From Silvimonas amylolytica (GTDB lineage Bacteria > Pseudomonadota > Gammaproteobacteria > Burkholderiales > Chitinibacteraceae), in contig NZ_BMLY01000004.1 in the NCBI RefSeq assembly GCF_014645555.1, positions 1 to 64,000 of the forward strand: a stretch of DNA of 64,000 bases, given 5' to 3'. A program made the position numbers and the translations under genes. Below the pieces are notes generated by a model that saw only the letters and a program-made list of their open reading frames with translations, did not search any database and was not told the origin of the DNA. Of this stretch, positions 18,842-27,796 are shown piece after piece; position 1 is the first letter of the stretch, and the number at the start of each line of letters is the position of its first letter.

Positions 18842-19786
18842 ATGCCAAACTTGATCGGTCGTGCCCGCAACTGGCGGGGACTCTGGGGGGTCTTGCCCAT
18901 TCTTCTATCCGGATGCCAAGGGGGCATCCTCGATCCGAAAGGCCAGATCGCCGCGGACGAGAAATCCCTCATCATCACGGCAACCATCTTGATGCTGCTG
19001 GTCGTTGTGCCGGTCATCATCCTGACCTTTGTGTTCGCGTGGAAATACCGCGCCAGCAACACTGCTGCCGAATACCAGCCCAAGTGGTCGCACTCCGGCA
19101 AGATCGAAGCCGTGGTCTGGATCATCCCGATCATCATCGTGACCGGTCTGTCCATTCTGTCGTGGAAATCCACGCACAAGCTGGACCCGTACCGTCCGCT
19201 GGAGTCCGCTGTGGCCCCGGTGAATGTCGAAGTGGTCTCGCTGAACTGGAAATGGCTGTTCATCTACCCGGATCTGGGTATCGCAACGGTGAACGAGCTG
19301 GCTTTCCCGAAAGACACGCCGGTGAACTTCCGTATTACCTCTGATGCCGCGATGAACTCGTTCTTCATCCCGCAACTGGGCGGCCAGATTTACGCCATGG
19401 CCGGCATGGAAACCAAGCTGCACCTGACTGCGCAGGAAGCCGGTACCTATCACGGTATTTCGGCTAACTACTCGGGCGCCGGTTTCTCTGGCATGAAGTT
19501 CAATGCCATCGCCACCGAAACGCCTGAGCAGTTCAATGCCTGGGTTGCCCACGTCAAGGCGACGGGCAAGCCGCTGGATGCGCAAGGCTATATCGGCCTG
19601 ACCGCACCGAGCGAAAACAATCCGGCTGCGTACTACACGCTGGCCGAGCCGCGCCTGTTCCCGGCTGTATTGCACAAGTACATGGCCGGTCGCCAGTCGA
19701 TGGCGGCATCCGACGAAGAGATCAAGGTGGCCGAGTTGAGCCGTGTTCTCTGTAAGACACCAACCCTGGCCCCCGTGAAGGAGTAA
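18842..19786 (+). CDS. cyoA: Cytochrome bo3 ubiquinol oxidase subunit II
   Basis: Subunit II of the proton-pumping quinol oxidase, 314 aa. It has a lipoprotein signal with LLSGC (lipidated C25), two transmembrane helices (about 43-68 and 88-110) and a periplasmic cupredoxin-like domain (LNWKWLFIYPDLGIATVNEL). The CuA ligands of cytochrome c oxidases are missing (GTYHGISANYSGAGFSGM), which marks it as a quinol-oxidising type. A COX_ARM-like C-terminal extension follows. It opens the cyoABCDE operon; the gap to cyoB is 6 bp. Confidence 0.95.
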   Translation: MPNLIGRARNWRGLWGVLPILLSGCQGGILDPKGQIAADEKSLIITATILMLLVVVPVIILTFVFAWKYRASNTAAEYQPKWSHSGKIEAVVWIIPIIIVTGLSILSWKSTHKLDPYRPLESAVAPVNVEVVSLNWKWLFIYPDLGIATVNELAFPKDTPVNFRITSDAAMNSFFIPQLGGQIYAMAGMETKLHLTAQEAGTYHGISANYSGAGFSGMKFNAIATETPEQFNAWVAHVKATGKPLDAQGYIGLTAPSENNPAAYYTLAEPRLFPAVLHKYMAGRQSMAASDEEIKVAELSRVLCKTPTLAPVKE

Positions 19787-19792
19787 CGATAG

Positions 19793-21781
19793 ATGTTGCT
19801 GGGCAAACTTACTCTGGACGCCATCCCGTTCCATGAACCCATCGTGATGGGTGCATTGGGTGGCGCCGGTCTGATGGGCCTTATTGTGCTGTCCTTGGTG
19901 ACCAAGTTCGGCAAGTGGGGCTACCTGTGGCGCGAATGGCTGACTTCGGTTGACCACAAGCGTATTGGCGTAATGTATATCGCCGTTGCATTGGTCATGC
20001 TGCTGCGCGGCTTTGCCGATGCACTGATGATGCGTTCGCAACTGGCCATGGCGACCGATGGTGCCATGGGCGTGTTCCCGCCGTCTCACTACGACCAGAT
20101 CTTTACCGCGCACGGCGTGATCATGATTATTTTCATGGCCATGCCGTTCATGACGGGTCTGATGAACATTGTTGTGCCGCTGCAGATTGGCGCGCGTGAC
20201 GTGGCGTTCCCGTTCCTGAACTCGCTGTCCTTCTGGCTGCTGGTCGCCGCTGCGATTCTGGTGAACCTGTCGCTGGGCGTGGGTAACTTCGCCCGTACCG
20301 GCTGGGTTGCCTATCCGCCGCTGGCTGAACTGGCGTTCAGTCCGGATGTCGGGGTGGATTATTACACCTGGGCGCTACAGATATCAGGGATAGGGACGAC
20401 GCTAACGGCGGTTAACTTCCTCGTTACCGTGATCAAGATGCGTGCCCCAGGCATGAAGCTGATGCAAATGCCGATCTTCACCTGGACCTGCACCTGGGCC
20501 AACGTGCTGATCGTGGCTTCCTTCCCGATCCTGACCGGCGCTCTGGCCATGCTGAGCCTGGACCGTTACATGGACTTCCACTTCTTCACCGCTGAAGCGG
20601 GTGGTAACGCCATGATGTATCTGAACCTGTTCTGGGCCTGGGGTCACCCTGAAGTCTATGTGCTGGTTCTGCCTGCCTTCGGTATTTTCTCTGAAGTGGT
20701 TTCGACCTACTCGGGCAAGCGCCTGTTTGGTCACACCTCCATGATCGTGGCTTCTGGCGCGATCACCGTGCTGGGCTTCATGGTGTGGCTGCACCACTTC
20801 TTCACCATGGGTTCGGGCGCTAACGTCAATGCGTTCTTCGGCATCGCCACCATGGTGATTTCCGTGCCGACCGGCGTGAAGCTGTTCAACTGGTTGTTCA
20901 CCATCTACAAGGGCCGTCTGCGCTTTGAGCCGCCGATCCTGTGGACGCTGGGCTTCATGGTGACGTTCTCCATCGGTGGTATGACCGGCGTGCTGCTGGC
21001 CGTTCCGGGTGCTGACTATGTGCTGCACAACAGCCTGTTCCTGATCGCTCACTTCCACAACACCATCATTGGTGGGGCGGTGTTCGGTTACCTGGCCGGT
21101 TTCTCGTTCTGGTTCCCGAAAGTGTTCGGCTTCAAGCTGAACGCCAAGCTGGGCAAGGCTGCATTCTGGTTCTGGCAAGTCGGTTTCTACTTCGCGTTCA
21201 TGCCGCTGTACGTGCTGGGCTTCATGGGCATGACCCGTCGTCTGAACCACACCGACCATCACGAGTGGAACATCTACCTGTACTTTGCCCTGTTCGGCGC
21301 ACTGCTGATCGCCGCAGGTATTGGTTGCCAGTTGCTGCAAATTGCCGTGTCGATCTACCAGCGCAAGAAGCTGGAAGACAACACCGGTGATCCGTGGAAT
21401 GGCCACACCCTGGAATGGTCCACGTCTTCTCCGCCGCCGGCTTATAACTTTGCCGTGCTGCCGCAAGTGCGTGACATCGACGCCTTTACCGACATGAAGG
21501 AACAAGGCAAGCCGTACGCCAAGCCGGAACACTACGACCCGATCCACATGCCGCGTAACACCTCGGCCGGTGTGTTCATGGGTGCGTTTGCAACCGCCCT
21601 GGGTTTTGCGTTGATCTGGCACATCTGGTGGCTGGCGATTGTCGGTCTGGTTGGCATTGTCGTGACGCTGCTGACGCGCGTTTATGACAACAACAAAGAC
21701 TTTTACATCATGCCGAACGAGATCGCCCACACCGAGCGCGCTGCTGCTGATAGCCGTGCCAAAGAAGCGGTTGCGGCCTGA
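19793..21781 (+). CDS. cyoB: Cytochrome bo3 ubiquinol oxidase subunit I
   Basis: Catalytic heme-copper subunit, 662 aa. The expected residues are present: the quinone-site pattern [12 protein letters not shown], the low-spin heme histidine in FTAHGV, the CuB histidine and cross-linked tyrosine in WGHPEVY, the CuB pair WLHHFF, and FLIAHFHNT with the heme o3 ligand. It has about fifteen hydrophobic helices. GGAG lies 11-14 bases before the ATG and inside the end of cyoA, indicating translational coupling. Confidence 0.97.
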   Translation: MLLGKLTLDAIPFHEPIVMGALGGAGLMGLIVLSLVTKFGKWGYLWREWLTSVDHKRIGVMYIAVALVMLLRGFADALMMRSQLAMATDGAMGVFPPSHYDQIFTAHGVIMIIFMAMPFMTGLMNIVVPLQIGARDVAFPFLNSLSFWLLVAAAILVNLSLGVGNFARTGWVAYPPLAELAFSPDVGVDYYTWALQISGIGTTLTAVNFLVTVIKMRAPGMKLMQMPIFTWTCTWANVLIVASFPILTGALAMLSLDRYMDFHFFTAEAGGNAMMYLNLFWAWGHPEVYVLVLPAFGIFSEVVSTYSGKRLFGHTSMIVASGAITVLGFMVWLHHFFTMGSGANVNAFFGIATMVISVPTGVKLFNWLFTIYKGRLRFEPPILWTLGFMVTFSIGGMTGVLLAVPGADYVLHNSLFLIAHFHNTIIGGAVFGYLAGFSFWFPKVFGFKLNAKLGKAAFWFWQVGFYFAFMPLYVLGFMGMTRRLNHTDHHEWNIYLYFALFGALLIAAGIGCQLLQIAVSIYQRKKLEDNTGDPWNGHTLEWSTSSPPPAYNFAVLPQVRDIDAFTDMKEQGKPYAKPEHYDPIHMPRNTSAGVFMGAFATALGFALIWHIWWLAIVGLVGIVVTLLTRVYDNNKDFYIMPNEIAHTERAAADSRAKEAVAA

Positions 21782-21795
21782 GGGATATTGGAAAA

Positions 21796-22422
21796 ATGAG
21801 TAATCTTGCTGAACAAACGCTCGACGCCCACGTCGAGCAAGAGCACGGTCACGAACATCATCACGATACAGACAGCCAGGACATTCTGGGCTTCTGGCTG
21901 TATCTGATGACCGACTGCATTTTGTTTGCGACCGCGTTTGCGGGCTACGCCGTGCTCTATCGCAATATCGCGACTGGCCCGGCGGGCTTTGAAATTTTTG
22001 ACCTGAAGTACGTGGCGATTGAAACCGCAGCCCTGCTGCTGTCTTCCATCACCTACGGCTTTGCCATGATCAGCGGCCGCCGCGGTAACAAGTCGGCTGT
22101 GCTGGGTTGGCTGGCTGTGACGTTCCTGTTTGGTGCCACCTTTATCGGTATGGAAGTTAACGAATTCCATCACCTGATCTCTGAAGGTCACGGCCCGAAC
22201 GTCAGCGCATTCCTCTCGGCCTTCTTTGGTCTGGTGGGTCTGCACGGTCTGCACGTCACTGCCGGTCTGATCTGGATGGCTGTGCTGATGTTTGAAGTGG
22301 CCAAGCGTGGCCTCTCCAAGCAAAGCGTACTGCGCCTGAGCCTCTTGAGCCTGTTCTGGCACTTTTTGGACGTGGTCTGGATCTGTGTGTTCACCGTTGT
22401 GTATCTGAAAGGGGTAGCGTGA
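21796..22422 (+). CDS. cyoC: Cytochrome bo3 ubiquinol oxidase subunit III
   Basis: A 208-aa membrane subunit with five predicted helices after a His-rich N-terminus ([16 protein letters not shown]), and the conserved [14 protein letters not shown] segment of subunits III. It stabilises the oxidase core. Its stop overlaps the cyoD start as TGATG (22420-22424). Confidence 0.95.
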   Translation: MSNLAEQTLDAHVEQEHGHEHHHDTDSQDILGFWLYLMTDCILFATAFAGYAVLYRNIATGPAGFEIFDLKYVAIETAALLLSSITYGFAMISGRRGNKSAVLGWLAVTFLFGATFIGMEVNEFHHLISEGHGPNVSAFLSAFFGLVGLHGLHVTAGLIWMAVLMFEVAKRGLSKQSVLRLSLLSLFWHFLDVVWICVFTVVYLKGVA

Positions 22423-22766
22423 TGCAACGTATCGAAGGTCATGATTCGCATCAACACGCCGCTGCTGCAGATCACGGCAGCTATGTGGACTACCTGGTCG
22501 GCTTTGTGCTGTCGGTCATCCTGACGGTCATCCCGTTCTGGATGGTGATGAGCAAGTCGTTCAGCCGTCAGGGCACGATGATTGGTATCGCCGTGTTCGC
22601 CGTGGCTCAGGTGATTGTGCAGCTGAAGTATTTCCTGCACCTGGACTTCACCAAGGAAGGCAAGATCAACACGCTGGCGTTCCTGTTTACCGCTTTGATC
22701 ATCGTTATGCTGGTGGGTCTGTCGATCTGGATCATCACCACCGCTGACGCGTTGATGATGCGCTAA
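22422..22766 (+). CDS. cyoD: Cytochrome bo3 ubiquinol oxidase subunit IV
   Basis: A 114-aa subunit with three hydrophobic helices and the FLHLDF segment typical of CyoD, needed for assembly. The ATG at 22422 overlaps the cyoC stop; AAAGGGG lies just upstream in cyoC. A one-codon longer reading from a GTG at 22419 is less likely. Confidence 0.93.
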   Translation: MQRIEGHDSHQHAAAADHGSYVDYLVGFVLSVILTVIPFWMVMSKSFSRQGTMIGIAVFAVAQVIVQLKYFLHLDFTKEGKINTLAFLFTALIIVMLVGLSIWIITTADALMMR

Positions 22767-22767
22767 G

Positions 22768-23682
22768 GTGGGCGGCTTGAAACTCAAGCGTTACCTGCTG
22801 GTCACCAAGCCTGGCATTATCATGGGCAACCTGATCAGCACCGTCGGCGGCTTTTTGCTGGCTAGTCAGGGTCACCCTGACTGGCTGGTGATGGTTGCCA
22901 CGGTGATTGGTTCGGCACTGGTGGTGGCGTCGGGTTGTGCGATCAATAACTGGATTGATCGTGACATCGATGCCCGCATGGAGCGCACGAAAAAGCGTGT
23001 GACGGTGACCGGGGTAATGAGCCCTGCCGCCGCACTTGCACACGGCCTGTTGCTGGGTGTGCTGGGCTTTGCCTGTCTGGCCTGGTTCACCCCGATGGTC
23101 ACCGTGTATTGCGTGGCTTTTGGCTACTTCATCTACGTGGGCGTTTACAGCCTGTATATGAAGCGCAATTCGGTGCACGGCACGCTGGTGGGTTCGCTCT
23201 CCGGGGCCATGCCACCGGTAGCGGGCTTCTGTGCTGCGGCCGGTGAATGGAATACCGGCGCGCTGATCCTGATGCTGATGTTCTGTCTGTGGCAAATGCC
23301 GCATTCCTACGCCATTGCCATCTTCCGCCAGGAAGACTACAAGCGTGCAGGGATCCCGGTATTGCCAGTGGTGCGCGGTATTACCGCGGCCCGCCGCCAG
23401 ATGGTTGCCTACATCATCGCTTTTGCGGTGGCCTGTGTGGCGCTGCAGGTGGCGGGTTACGCCGGTTATGGTTATATGGCCGTTGCAGTGGCGACCTCCC
23501 TGTACTGGCTGAAGCTGGCACTGGATGGTCGTCAGACCGACAACCACGTTAAATGGGCGAAGCAGGTGTTTGTGTTCTCCATCATTACCGTGACTGCGTT
23601 GTCGGTCTCGATGGCGGTGGATGGCAAGCAGCCAAAGCAGCAACTGGCCAGCCTGACGCAAGTGATTGCGCCTCACGCCTGA
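22768..23682 (+). CDS. cyoE: Protoheme IX farnesyltransferase (heme O synthase)
   Basis: UbiA-type prenyltransferase that converts heme B to heme O for CyoB. The first Asp-rich motif [18 protein letters not shown] and the later loop [15 protein letters not shown] are present, as is [13 protein letters not shown] at the N-terminus. 304 aa if started at the GTG 22768; a TTG at 22777, preceded by AAGGTG, is an alternative start. It follows cyoD after one base and ends the operon at a terminator. Confidence 0.95.
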   Translation: MGGLKLKRYLLVTKPGIIMGNLISTVGGFLLASQGHPDWLVMVATVIGSALVVASGCAINNWIDRDIDARMERTKKRVTVTGVMSPAAALAHGLLLGVLGFACLAWFTPMVTVYCVAFGYFIYVGVYSLYMKRNSVHGTLVGSLSGAMPPVAGFCAAAGEWNTGALILMLMFCLWQMPHSYAIAIFRQEDYKRAGIPVLPVVRGITAARRQMVAYIIAFAVACVALQVAGYAGYGYMAVAVATSLYWLKLALDGRQTDNHVKWAKQVFVFSIITVTALSVSMAVDGKQPKQQLASLTQVIAPHA

Positions 23683-23698
23683 TCTGTCGCATCAAGCA

Positions 23699-23735
23699 AA
23701 AACGCCCCGCTGATGAAAGTCAGCGGGGCGTTTTG
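23699..23735 (+). terminator. Rho-independent terminator of the cyo operon
   Basis: A 15-bp arm, AAAACGCCCCGCTGA, pairs with TCAGCGGGGCGTTTT around a 6-base loop. It starts 17 bp after the cyoE stop. Confidence 0.92.
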
Positions 23736-23930
23736 TATTGGGGGTGAGCTAACTGGGTGCTGCACGGCGTGGGTGCCGGTCGAAAGCGATGGGTGATCTG
23801 GGCGTTCGTCTTTTTCGTTGGTGCCGAGTCGGCGTTGGTGCGCTAGTGCAACGCACTCACCGATGTCTGAAGCGCTGTGTGTCGGCCCGTGCAGTTGTGT
23901 TTTGTCAGTGGGTGAGGGCGCGAGCGCAGA

Positions 23931-23969
23931 AAAGCAAAAAGCCCGATCAACAGACCGGGCTTTTTGCTT
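23931..23969 (-). terminator. Rho-independent terminator of the tRNA operon
   Basis: Read on the minus strand, GCCCG and CGGGC arms extended by AAGCAAAAA / TTTTTGCTT pairing end in a T-rich run. It follows tRNA-His by 9 bp. The 195 bases between this and the cyo terminator (23736-23930) hold no recognisable feature. Confidence 0.85.
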
Positions 23970-23977
23970 GAATCAAG

Positions 23978-24054
23978 TGGGGTGGCTGATGGGGCTCGAA
24001 CCCACGACAACAGGAATCACAATCCTGGACTCTACCAACTGAGCTACAGCCACC
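23978..24054 (-). tRNA. tRNA-His (GTG anticodon)
   Basis: A complete cloverleaf on the minus strand with the extra G(-1) typical of tRNA-His, the D-loop AGCTCAGTTGGTAGAG, anticodon GTG in GGATTGTGATTCC, T-loop GGTTCGAGCC and an encoded CCA (77 nt). Last gene of a Pro-Arg-His operon. Confidence 0.97.
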
Positions 24055-24122
24055 ACAAAACACACTGGTTTATGCATGGCACAAACCAAAAACTGACCCT
24101 GCTGTACATCCTGCCAAGAGAT

Positions 24123-24199
24123 TGGCGCACCCGACAGGAATCGAACCTGTAACCTACGGCTTAGAAGGCCGTTGCTCTATCCGGTTGAGCTACGGGCGC
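24123..24199 (-). tRNA. tRNA-Arg (TCT anticodon)
   Basis: Minus strand, 77 nt with encoded CCA. The acceptor stem GCGCCCG pairs with CGGGTGC (one G-T); the anticodon stem-loop CGGCCTTCTAAGCCG has anticodon TCT; the T-loop is GGTTCGATTCC. Reads AGA/AGG codons. Confidence 0.97.
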
Positions 24200-24249
24200 C
24201 CGGATCAGGCTACATTTCTTTATGTGTACAGAGCAGATTTAAAACAGGG

Positions 24250-24323
24250 TCGGGGCGGTGGGATTCGAACTCACGACCACCTGGTCCCAAACCAGGTGCG
24301 CTACCAGACTGCGCTACGCCCCG
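24250..24323 (-). tRNA. tRNA-Pro (TGG anticodon), CCA not encoded
   Basis: Minus strand, 74 nt. The acceptor CGGGGCG pairs with CGCCCCG, discriminator A. The anticodon loop CTGGTTTGGGACCAG contains TGG. The three genomic bases after the discriminator are CCC, not CCA, so the 3' end must be completed by tRNA nucleotidyltransferase. First gene of the operon, 6 bases after the predicted transcription start. Confidence 0.96.
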
Positions 24324-24335
24324 AACGAGACCGAG

Positions 24336-24365
24336 ACTATAGCGAGGTTACGACACTTACGTCAA
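24336..24365 (-). promoter_or_regulatory. Promoter of the tRNA-Pro-Arg-His operon
   Basis: Minus strand TTGACG (24360-24365) and TATAGT (24336-24341) with an 18-bp spacer, followed by a GC-rich stretch before the tRNA, as is usual for growth-rate-controlled stable RNA promoters. Confidence 0.75.
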
Positions 24366-24443
24366 GCCTGAAGATTGAGTCTATTGCCAGAAAAATGAGA
24401 CAATGCTGATCTTACTGATAAAACCTCGTGCCGGAGCCCGCCT

Positions 24444-25298
24444 ATGACAGCGCAAATTCTCGACGGAAAAGCCATTTCGCAGGATATCGTTCAGAGCGTG
24501 CGCGCAAAGGTAGATGCTCGCACTGCAGCGGGCCACCGCGCGCCGGCACTCGCTGTGGTGCTGGTCGGTAGTGATCCGGCTTCTCAGGTTTACGTCGGGA
24601 ACAAGAAGCGCCAGTGTGAAAACGCCGGTATTACTTCGCTGGCGTATGACTTGCCAGAAACCACGTCTGAGGCCGAACTGGTTGCGCTGGTCGGCAAGCT
24701 CAATGCCGATGACGCAGTTGATGGCATTCTTGTGCAGTTGCCGTTGCCGGCACATATCAACGCAGAAAAGATTATTGAACTGATCGACCCGGTGAAGGAT
24801 GTCGACGGTTTCCATCCATATAACATTGGTCGTCTGGCACTGAAGATGCCGCTGCTGCGCCCGTGCACGCCACGTGGTGTGATGACGTTGCTGGAGCGCA
24901 CCGGTATTGATCTGGTGGGCAAGGATGCCGTGATTGTCGGTGCTTCCAACATCGTGGGCCGCCCGCAGGCGCTGGAGTTGCTGCTCGCCCGGGCGACGGT
25001 GACGGTTTGCCACAGCAAGACCAAAGATCTGGCTGGCAAGGTGCACGGTGCAGATGTAGTGGTCGCGGGCGTGGGTATTCCCAACTTCGTGAAGGGCGAG
25101 TGGATCAAGCCTGGCGCGATTGTGATCGACGTGGGTATCAACCGGTTGCCCGATGGCAAGCTGTGTGGCGATGTTGAGTTCGAAGTGGCCCGTCAGCATG
25201 CATCATGGATTACCCCGGTGCCAGGTGGCGTCGGTCTGATGACTGTCGCGACCTTGATGCAGAACACGTTCGACGCCGCAGTGAACCGCAAGCCGTAA
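24444..25298 (+). CDS. folD: Bifunctional methylenetetrahydrofolate dehydrogenase / cyclohydrolase
   Basis: Cytoplasmic 284-aa enzyme that interconverts methylene-, methenyl- and formyl-tetrahydrofolate with NADP. Catalytic Y-x3-K (YVGNK) is in place, as are the QLPLP strand, DGFHP and the nucleotide-binding [10 protein letters not shown]. The signature near the C-terminus reads PGGVGLMT where almost all family members have PGGVGPMT. Start ATG at 24444 with CCGGAG upstream. Downstream of the divergent tRNA operon, it is probably transcribed alone. Confidence 0.96.
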   Translation: MTAQILDGKAISQDIVQSVRAKVDARTAAGHRAPALAVVLVGSDPASQVYVGNKKRQCENAGITSLAYDLPETTSEAELVALVGKLNADDAVDGILVQLPLPAHINAEKIIELIDPVKDVDGFHPYNIGRLALKMPLLRPCTPRGVMTLLERTGIDLVGKDAVIVGASNIVGRPQALELLLARATVTVCHSKTKDLAGKVHGADVVVAGVGIPNFVKGEWIKPGAIVIDVGINRLPDGKLCGDVEFEVARQHASWITPVPGGVGLMTVATLMQNTFDAAVNRKP

Positions 25299-25316
25299 TT
25301 TCAGAAGCAAGACAGG

Positions 25317-25341
25317 ATGGACCGCCCCGGCGGTCCATTTG
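25317..25341 (+). terminator. Weak hairpin terminator after folD
   Basis: A 9-bp stem, ATGGACCGC / GCGGTCCAT, with a 4-base loop, followed by TTGTTG. The T-run is poor, so partial readthrough into pyrD is possible. Confidence 0.5.
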
Positions 25342-25408
25342 TTGTGACCGATATCCTTCGGGTCGCAACGTTCGTATGTTGAACCGGACCATAAATACAA
25401 GATCGCTC

Positions 25409-26434
25409 ATGCCCTATCCATTAGTTCGCCCGTTTTTGTTCATGCTCGCCCCGGAAACGGCACATCATTTCACGCTCGGTGGCCTGAACTTTGCGCATGA
25501 CATTGGCCTTTTGCGGGCGTTCATGCCCGCCCCGGTGTCCTGCCCGACGACGGTCATGGGGATGGAGTTTCCCAATCCGGTTGGCCTGGCTGCGGGCCTG
25601 GATAAAAATGGCGAGTGCATCGATGCGCTGGCCGATCTGGGTTTCGGATATATCGAGATCGGCACGATCACGCCACGCCCGCAACCCGGTAATCCCAAGC
25701 CGCGCATGTTCCGGCTCGTGGATTCAGAAGCCATCATCAATCGCATGGGCTTTAACAACGAAGGCGTCGACAAACTGGTCGAGAATGTCCGCAAGTCGCA
25801 ATACAAAGGCATTCTGGGCATCAATATCGGCAAGAACTTTGATACGCCGATCGAGCGCGCGGTTGAGGATTACCTGATTTGTCTGGATAAGGTGTACGAG
25901 TACGCCAGTTACGTCACGGTGAATATTTCGTCGCCCAACACCAAAAATCTGCGCCAGTTGCAACAGGCCGATGAACTCTCGAGCTTGCTGGGTGCACTCA
26001 AGCAACGTCAGCAGCAACTGGCAGACAAGCACGGCCGTTACGTCCCGCTTGCACTCAAGATTGCTCCGGATCTGGATAACCATCAGATTCAGGAAGTGGC
26101 CGAACGTCTCGTCAAACATCAGATTGATGCCGTGATTGCCACCAACACAACCTTGTCACGTGTTGGTGTTGAGCATCACGCGCACGGCACAGAAGCGGGC
26201 GGTTTGTCGGGCGCACCGGTACGGGCCAAGTCGACTTCTGTCATCCGCGAACTGGCCGAAGCGCTGGATGGTGCGTTGCCGATCATTGGTGTGGGCGGCA
26301 TTTTGTCGGGTGATGATGCGGTGGAGAAAATCCACGCCGGCGCCTCGCTGGTGCAGGTTTACAGCGGTATGGTGTACCGCGGTCCGGCGCTGGTGGAAGA
26401 ATGCGCTTCGGCTATTGCTTCAATCCGGTACTAG
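25409..26434 (+). CDS. pyrD: Dihydroorotate dehydrogenase (quinone), class 2
   Basis: Membrane-associated flavoenzyme that oxidises dihydroorotate to orotate with ubiquinone, 341 aa. The N-terminal helix ([22 protein letters not shown]) that anchors class 2 enzymes, the FMN-binding [18 protein letters not shown] and [11 protein letters not shown] containing the catalytic serine are all present. The start at 25409 matches the usual N-terminus; the in-frame extension to 25205 overlaps folD and is rejected. Ends about 200 bp before rsxA; a GAGGGG/CCCCTC hairpin without T-run follows (26440-26461). Confidence 0.96.
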   Translation: MPYPLVRPFLFMLAPETAHHFTLGGLNFAHDIGLLRAFMPAPVSCPTTVMGMEFPNPVGLAAGLDKNGECIDALADLGFGYIEIGTITPRPQPGNPKPRMFRLVDSEAIINRMGFNNEGVDKLVENVRKSQYKGILGINIGKNFDTPIERAVEDYLICLDKVYEYASYVTVNISSPNTKNLRQLQQADELSSLLGALKQRQQQLADKHGRYVPLALKIAPDLDNHQIQEVAERLVKHQIDAVIATNTTLSRVGVEHHAHGTEAGGLSGAPVRAKSTSVIRELAEALDGALPIIGVGGILSGDDAVEKIHAGASLVQVYSGMVYRGPALVEECASAIASIRY

Positions 26435-26505
26435 AGTATGAGGGGAGGGCGCGGGCCCCTCGTGCATCTCTTTGCATCTCTTTGATTATCAAGAAAATCA
26501 TTGGC

Positions 26506-26545
26506 AATCCTGATAAGCCATATCTGTTATATGGATAGCAGGATT
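26506..26545. promoter_or_regulatory. Nested inverted repeat upstream of the rsx operon
   Basis: Outer arms AATCCTG/CAGGATT and inner arms CCATAT/ATATGG around CTGTT form an imperfect 40-bp palindrome 91 bp before rsxA. It could be an operator or a leader hairpin. I could not match it to SoxR, Fnr or IscR consensus sites. Confidence 0.45.
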
Positions 26546-26635
26546 TAAAGCTTGCCCGGTATATCTGGAGGTTGGATAATCCGGGCCTCAAATGACAGAT
26601 TTATCGATTCGATCGATATAGCGACGGTTCTGACG

Positions 26636-27217
26636 ATGGGTTTGAATCACTATTTGCTCTTGCTGGTTGGCGCGGTGCTGGTCAACAACGTGGTGCTGGT
26701 GCGTATTTTGGGCCTGTGCCCGTTCATGGGTGTTTCCAAAAAGCTGGAAGCCTCGATCGGCATGGGGATTGCCACGGCCTTTGTGCTGACGCTGGGCTCG
26801 GGTTCATCATGGCTGATTGATCAGTTGCTGGTGGCCTGGCATCTGGAATACCTGCGCACGCTGTCATTCATTGTGGTGATTGCTGCCATCGTGCAGTTCA
26901 CCGAAATGTTCATTCATAAAACCAGCCCGGTGCTGTATCAGGTGCTGGGTATTTACCTGCCGCTGATCACCACCAATTGCGCCGTACTGGGCGTGCCGCT
27001 GATTAACTCGGTCCAGAAATACAGCTTTACCGAGTCGTTGGTGTTCGGTTTTGGTTCTTCGTTTGGTTTCAGCCTGATCCTGATTCTGTTTGCGGCCATC
27101 CGCGAGCGACTGGACGGTGCGGATGTGCCAGCGCCCTTCAAGGGCACCCCGATTGCTTTTATTACCGCCGGCTTCATGAGCCTGGCATTCATGGGCTTTG
27201 CCGGCCTGGTGAAGTAA
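26636..27217 (+). CDS. rsxA: Electron transport complex subunit RsxA
   Basis: A 193-aa integral membrane subunit with six hydrophobic helices; the invariant [18 protein letters not shown] near the N-terminus and [12 protein letters not shown] contain the cysteines that hold the Fe-S cluster shared with RsxE. The start at 26636 ([10 protein letters not shown]) fits the family N-terminus, although no good Shine-Dalgarno lies in front of it. An in-frame 28-residue extension exists. First gene of the rsxABCDGE operon. Confidence 0.93.
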   Translation: MGLNHYLLLLVGAVLVNNVVLVRILGLCPFMGVSKKLEASIGMGIATAFVLTLGSGSSWLIDQLLVAWHLEYLRTLSFIVVIAAIVQFTEMFIHKTSPVLYQVLGIYLPLITTNCAVLGVPLINSVQKYSFTESLVFGFGSSFGFSLILILFAAIRERLDGADVPAPFKGTPIAFITAGFMSLAFMGFAGLVK

Positions 27218-27229
27218 CAGACTGATCGT

Positions 27230-27796
27230 ATGCTGACTTTCACGCTTGCCATCGCCATCATGGCGATCCTCGCGATCCTGCTCGGTGCCGTACTGGGTTG
27301 GGCCGCTATCAAATACAAAGTCGACGAAGATCCGCTCGTGGACAAAATCGACGCCATCCTGCCGCAAACACAATGCGGCCAGTGTGGTTTTCCTGGTTGC
27401 AAACCGTATGCCACGGCCATTGCCAACGAAGAAGCCGATATCAATCGCTGCCCGCCAGGTGGCGAAGATGGCATTCGCAAGCTGGCAGACCTGCTGGGCA
27501 AGGAATTCAAGGCACTGAACGCGGAAAACGGCGAAGAAAAAGCCAAAGCCGTGGCCGTGATTGATGAAGACACCTGTATTGGTTGTACCTTGTGCATTCA
27601 GGCCTGTCCGGTCGATGCCATTGTGGGTGCAGCCAAGCATCTGCATACCATTGTCTCGAGCGAATGTACCGGTTGCGAGTTGTGTATCGCGCCGTGTCCA
27701 GTGGATTGCATCAGCATGCAAACCGTGGGCGAGACCGTGTCCACCTGGAAGTGGCGTTATCCCGTGATCCCGTTGACTGTAAAGGCCGCCGCATGA
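27230..27796 (+). CDS. rsxB: Electron transport complex subunit RsxB (ferredoxin-like)
   Basis: 188 aa. One N-terminal membrane helix, a 4Fe-4S domain with CGQCGFPGC and a distal Cys (RCPPGG), and a double-cluster domain with [12 protein letters not shown] and [12 protein letters not shown]. Carries electrons between RsxC and the membrane subunits. Its stop overlaps the rsxC start as ATGA (27793-27796). Confidence 0.95.
   Translation: MLTFTLAIAIMAILAILLGAVLGWAAIKYKVDEDPLVDKIDAILPQTQCGQCGFPGCKPYATAIANEEADINRCPPGGEDGIRKLADLLGKEFKALNAENGEEKAKAVAVIDEDTCIGCTLCIQACPVDAIVGAAKHLHTIVSSECTGCELCIAPCPVDCISMQTVGETVSTWKWRYPVIPLTVKAAA

Noticed and set aside
18905-20113. Long minus-strand open frame (402 codons) antisense to cyoA/cyoB
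   Set aside because: Its His/Arg/Gln-rich composition is the usual shadow of a high-GC gene read backwards; cyoA and cyoB on the other strand have full family motifs.
20402-21730. Minus-strand open frame of 442 codons antisense to cyoB
   Set aside because: Shadow of cyoB; no ribosome site and no recognisable domain.
23736-23930. Short plus-strand frames between the cyo and tRNA terminators
   Set aside because: They run into the tRNA terminator and tRNA genes, lack ribosome sites and have no family features.
23978-24365. tRNA cluster considered as an integration site of a genomic island
   Set aside because: Both flanks are housekeeping genes (cyoE, folD) and no integrase or direct repeat of a tRNA 3' end is present.
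25205-25408. In-frame extension of pyrD back into folD
   Set aside because: The extension overlaps folD and the hairpin after it; the family N-terminus begins at 25409.
26482-26492. TTGAT-T-ATCAA considered as an Fnr site before rsxA
   Set aside because: Fnr sites have four bases between the half-sites; only one is present here.
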